In this document: positions 15,684 through 17,514 of the stretch, piece by piece | Layout of the letters: each line of letters starts with the position of its first letter | Numbering within the stretch: position 1 is the stretch's first letter | From: JBFJVZ01 sp041623895 | GTDB taxonomy: Bacteria > Planctomycetota > Planctomycetia > Pirellulales > Pirellulaceae | Direction: 5' to 3' | Length of the DNA stretch: 17,514 bases | NCBI GenBank assembly: GCA_041623895.1 | Contig: JBFJVZ010000118.1 | Span: forward strand, 1-17,514 | Made by a program: the position numbers and the translations under genes | Notes under the pieces: generated by a model | What the model saw: the letters and a program-made list of their open reading frames with translations, nothing else | Databases searched by the model: none | Told to the model about the DNA's origin: nothing

Positions 15684-15702
15684 TCGAATTCTCCGAATTC
15701 GA
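15684..15702. repeat. Short perfect inverted repeat after DUF1501 B
   Basis: TCGAATTC and GAATTCGA are separated by three bases (TCC), starting 6 bp after the stop codon of DUF1501 B. The stem is perfect but AT-rich in its core and has no T-tract after it. It may be part of an mRNA 3' end. Confidence 0.45.
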
Positions 15703-15731
15703 TCACAACATTGTTCGCGTCATTCTTGCCT

Positions 15732-15807
15732 TGGGGGCGCGGCTCCCGCCGAGCCGGTACGGCTGAATCTTCCGGCTCGGCGGGAGCCTCGCTCGCCTCG
15801 TCCTCCC
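15732..15807. repeat. Palindromic pair of REP-like elements (BIME-like), possible terminator
   Basis: GGCTCCCGCCGAGCCGG (15741-15757) and its exact reverse complement (15772-15788) form a 17-bp perfect stem with a 14-base loop. Each half is a copy of the element at 3899: a minus-strand copy at 15732-15757 and a plus-strand copy at 15774-15807 that ends CCTCCC but carries about nine extra bases. Two REP copies in opposite orientation form the palindrome, as in BIMEs. It lies about 60 bp after the DUF1501 B stop and could stop transcription or protect the 3' end, although no T-run follows. I see no gene or clear promoter in the rest of the 258-bp gap (15808-15936). Confidence 0.75.
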
Positions 15808-15936
15808 ATCAATGCAGACTTGAGACAAAACCAAGTGACCGGACTCGGAGAGTTCGGCCACACTTGCCAGTCCGCGTCCTGAACCACCATAATGCTCGGT
15901 TGAGGCAATTCATGTTTGTATGAGAGATTCTGGGTG

Positions 15937-16314
15937 ATGAGTGACGCAAAAGTTGATGGTGTGATCCACTTGATCGAAGAAACGAAAACCTACGGCAGCA
16001 AAGGTTTTCGCAAACGGCTGGTGGTGTTGGAACAAGATAAGGGCAGCTTTACCAATTATATCCCCGTGGAGTTCACTCGCGACGGTTGTGACAGCGTCGA
16101 CGATTTGAACGTGGGCGATGAAGTGGAGATTGCTTATCGGCTGAGTGGCCGGCGCTGGCAAAAAGACGAAAACAGCGAGGCCAAGTATTTCGTCAATGTC
16201 GAAGCGATGTCGTTCAAGCTTTTAAATAGCAGCACAGACACCATGACCGAAAAGGTCACCGACAGCCCCAACGATGCCTTTGCCGAAGCCGGCGAGGACG
16301 AAGCGCCCTTCTGA
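15937..16314 (+). CDS. DUF3127-family OB-fold-like protein with SSB-like tail
   Basis: A small cytoplasmic protein of 125 aa without an export signal. The core (about 6-95) resembles DUF3127: GVIHLIEETKTYGSKGFRKR, a VPVEF-like strand (YIPVEF, 41-46), RDGCDSVDDLNVGDEVEIAY, a GRRW strand and a final KYFVNVEAMSF. This is the layout of a compact OB-like barrel, a fold used for single-stranded DNA binding. The last 15 residues are acidic and end EDEAPF, like the partner-binding C-terminus of bacterial SSB (DDDIPF type). I chose ATG 15937 with GAGA about 10 bases upstream; GTG 15934 and TTG 15916 are in-frame alternatives. The next gene begins 6 bp after its stop. Nucleic acid binding is inferred, not shown. 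Confidence 0.75.
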   Translation: MSDAKVDGVIHLIEETKTYGSKGFRKRLVVLEQDKGSFTNYIPVEFTRDGCDSVDDLNVGDEVEIAYRLSGRRWQKDENSEAKYFVNVEAMSFKLLNSSTDTMTEKVTDSPNDAFAEAGEDEAPF

Positions 16315-16320
16315 AACCCG

Positions 16321-17319
16321 ATGAAAGCACTCATCCTGAAGCAAATCAAAACGCCGCTGGAGCTTCAAGATCGCGAAGACTTGGAACCAGCCGCGGGCGA
16401 GGTTGTCGTCCAACTGAAAGCTGCCGGATTGAATCGGCGAGATTTCTGGATCACGCAGGGCATGTATCCGGGAATCAAACTGCCGGTGATTCTGGGATCT
16501 GATGGGGCGGGGATTGTCAGCGCGACCGGCCAAGGATTGGGCAACTATTGGCAGAACCGCGAAGTGATCATCAACCCGGGTTGGGATTGGGGCGATGATC
16601 CGAGCGTGCAAAGTGAATCGTTCCGAATTCTAGGCATGCCCGATGACGGTACGTTTGCGACACAAGTCCGAGTTCCCGCTGAATACTTGCACCCCAAACC
16701 CGACGACCTGGATTGGACCCAGGCCGCGGCGTTGCCGCTGGCCGGTGTGACCGCCTACCGGGCCGTGTTCACGCAAGGCAAACTTGTGGCGGGCGAGACC
16801 GTTTTGATTAACGGAATTGGCGGCGGCGTGGCCACGTTTGCATTGCAGTATGCGGTGGCGGCGGGCGCGGATGTGTGGGTGACGTCATCTTCGACCGAAA
16901 AGATCAAACGCGCCGTGGAACTTGGTGCCAAGGGCGGCGTTGATTACACCGTTGACGGTTGGTTCAAGCAGCTGGCAGCTGAGGCTCCAGATCCCGATCT
17001 GATCATCGATAGCGCTGGCGGCCGCGGTTACAACACCTTGTTGAATCTTGCTGCCCCCGCCGCTCGCCTTGTCAATTACGGGTCAACCGCGGGATCACCC
17101 GAGACGTTGGATCTGTTCAAGGTCTTTTGGAAACAACTCACCTTGCAAGGAACCACGATGGGTTCGCCCGCCGACTTCGCAGCCATGCTCGCGTTTGTCG
17201 AGCGGCACAAGATCCGACCGGTCATCGATCGCGTCTTTCCCCTCGCTGACGGAAACGAAGCAATCAATCTGATGAGAGCTTCGCCGCAATTCGGAAAATA
17301 CTTGTTGGCGGTATCGTAA
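16321..17319 (+). CDS. Zinc-free MDR oxidoreductase (quinone reductase-like)
   Basis: A cytoplasmic NAD(P)H-dependent oxidoreductase of the medium-chain dehydrogenase/reductase superfamily, 332 aa, the usual length. The GroES-like N-terminal domain has LKAAGLNRRDFWITQGMYPG (33-51) and GSDGAGIV (59-66). The Rossmann domain starts VLINGIGGGVATFALQ (161-176, nucleotide-binding glycines) followed by AAGADVWVTSSS. The protein contains no cysteine at all, so neither catalytic nor structural zinc of classical alcohol dehydrogenases can be bound by the usual ligands, which fits the quinone reductase/enoyl reductase branch. Residues 85-104 (NPGWDWGDDPSVQSESF) resemble a loop seen in YogA-like members. 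The start lies 6 bp after the DUF3127 stop with no Shine-Dalgarno, so translation is likely coupled. The substrate is unknown. Confidence 0.88.
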   Translation: MKALILKQIKTPLELQDREDLEPAAGEVVVQLKAAGLNRRDFWITQGMYPGIKLPVILGSDGAGIVSATGQGLGNYWQNREVIINPGWDWGDDPSVQSESFRILGMPDDGTFATQVRVPAEYLHPKPDDLDWTQAAALPLAGVTAYRAVFTQGKLVAGETVLINGIGGGVATFALQYAVAAGADVWVTSSSTEKIKRAVELGAKGGVDYTVDGWFKQLAAEAPDPDLIIDSAGGRGYNTLLNLAAPAARLVNYGSTAGSPETLDLFKVFWKQLTLQGTTMGSPADFAAMLAFVERHKIRPVIDRVFPLADGNEAINLMRASPQFGKYLLAVS

Positions 17320-17331
17320 TCTCGTAGGCCA
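17319..17331 (+). repeat. 13-bp direct repeat, first copy
   Basis: ATCTCGTAGGCCA starts at the last base of the MDR stop codon and is repeated exactly at 17502-17514, where the window ends. The two copies flank about 170 bp without a recognisable gene. Confidence 0.5.
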
Positions 17332-17379
17332 GGACTTGAAAAACGTCCAGCTTAAGAAGGACTTTGAGCCTGGTTTTTC
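17328..17379 (+). terminator. Weak terminator candidate after MDR gene
   Basis: GCCAGG (17328-17333) can pair with CCTGGT (17369-17374), and five T follow within TGGTTTTTCT. The stem is short and the loop long (35 bases), with weaker pairings inside. The position directly after the MDR stop is right for an end of transcription, but the fold is poor. The rest of 17380-17514 shows no gene. Confidence 0.25.
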
Positions 17380-17501
17380 TCTGGAGTCACGGTAGTTGGA
17401 GGCATCGACGTTTTCGTTCATCACAACCATACGACAACTGCGTAGCAGTGGCAGCGTAGAGCCTGGGGTCAGGATTGCTCGTCTCTAGTGCATTTTCAAA
17501 T

Positions 17502-17514
17502 ATCTCGTAGGCCA
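17502..17514 (+). repeat. 13-bp direct repeat, second copy at window edge
   Basis: An exact copy of the 13-mer at 17319-17331. It is cut by the window edge, so the real repeat may be longer. Confidence 0.5.

Overview
The window looks like chromosomal DNA of a planctomycete, most likely in or near the Rhodopirellula/Pirellulaceae group. The evidence is protein families that are typical of that phylum: two large secreted proteins with planctomycete-type cytochrome c, DUF1549 (PSCyt2) and DUF1553 (PSD1) domains, two DUF1501 proteins, a sulfatase, and several Tat-exported hydrolases. No rRNA, tRNA, CRISPR array, transposase or phage gene was seen. The organism assignment is an inference from gene content.

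Left part (1-9997), all genes on the minus strand. Read in transcription order from 9997 down, it holds PSD1/cytochrome c protein A, DUF1501 protein A, an iduronate-2-sulfatase-like sulfatase, a decayed gene remnant cut off at a short REP-like repeat, a HAD-family phosphatase, a 126-bp gap carrying a perfect 17-bp tandem duplication, and then a tight three-gene operon (DUF1579-like secreted protein, GH62-type alpha-L-arabinofuranosidase, sialidase-like BNR protein) with 10-11 bp between genes. The window begins with an intergenic fold-back repeat.

Right part (9998-17514), all genes on the plus strand. A 327-bp divergent intergenic region leads to a Tat-exported SGNH/GDSL hydrolase, then PSD1/cytochrome c protein B (carrying a LamG-like module), coupled by an ATGA overlap to DUF1501 protein B. 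A gap with a palindromic pair of REP-like repeats follows, then a small DUF3127 (OB-fold-like) protein with an SSB-like acidic tail, and 6 bp later a cysteine-free MDR-family oxidoreductase. The last 195 bp hold a weak terminator candidate and a 13-bp direct repeat that runs into the window edge.

How it may work together: most products carry Sec or Tat export signals, and several (arabinofuranosidase, sialidase-like protein, sulfatase, SGNH esterase) would act on decorated polysaccharides or glycans. The two PSD1-DUF1501 modules are paralogous, point away from each other, and differ mainly in their central module: discoidin/CBM-like in A and LamG-like in B. I infer a polysaccharide-utilisation locus in which each PSD1-DUF1501 pair is a diheme, substrate-recognising unit in the periplasm or on the surface. 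The biochemical role of these pairs is not established, and this is the most interesting possibly undescribed system here. The DUF3127 and MDR genes look like an unrelated cytoplasmic pair.
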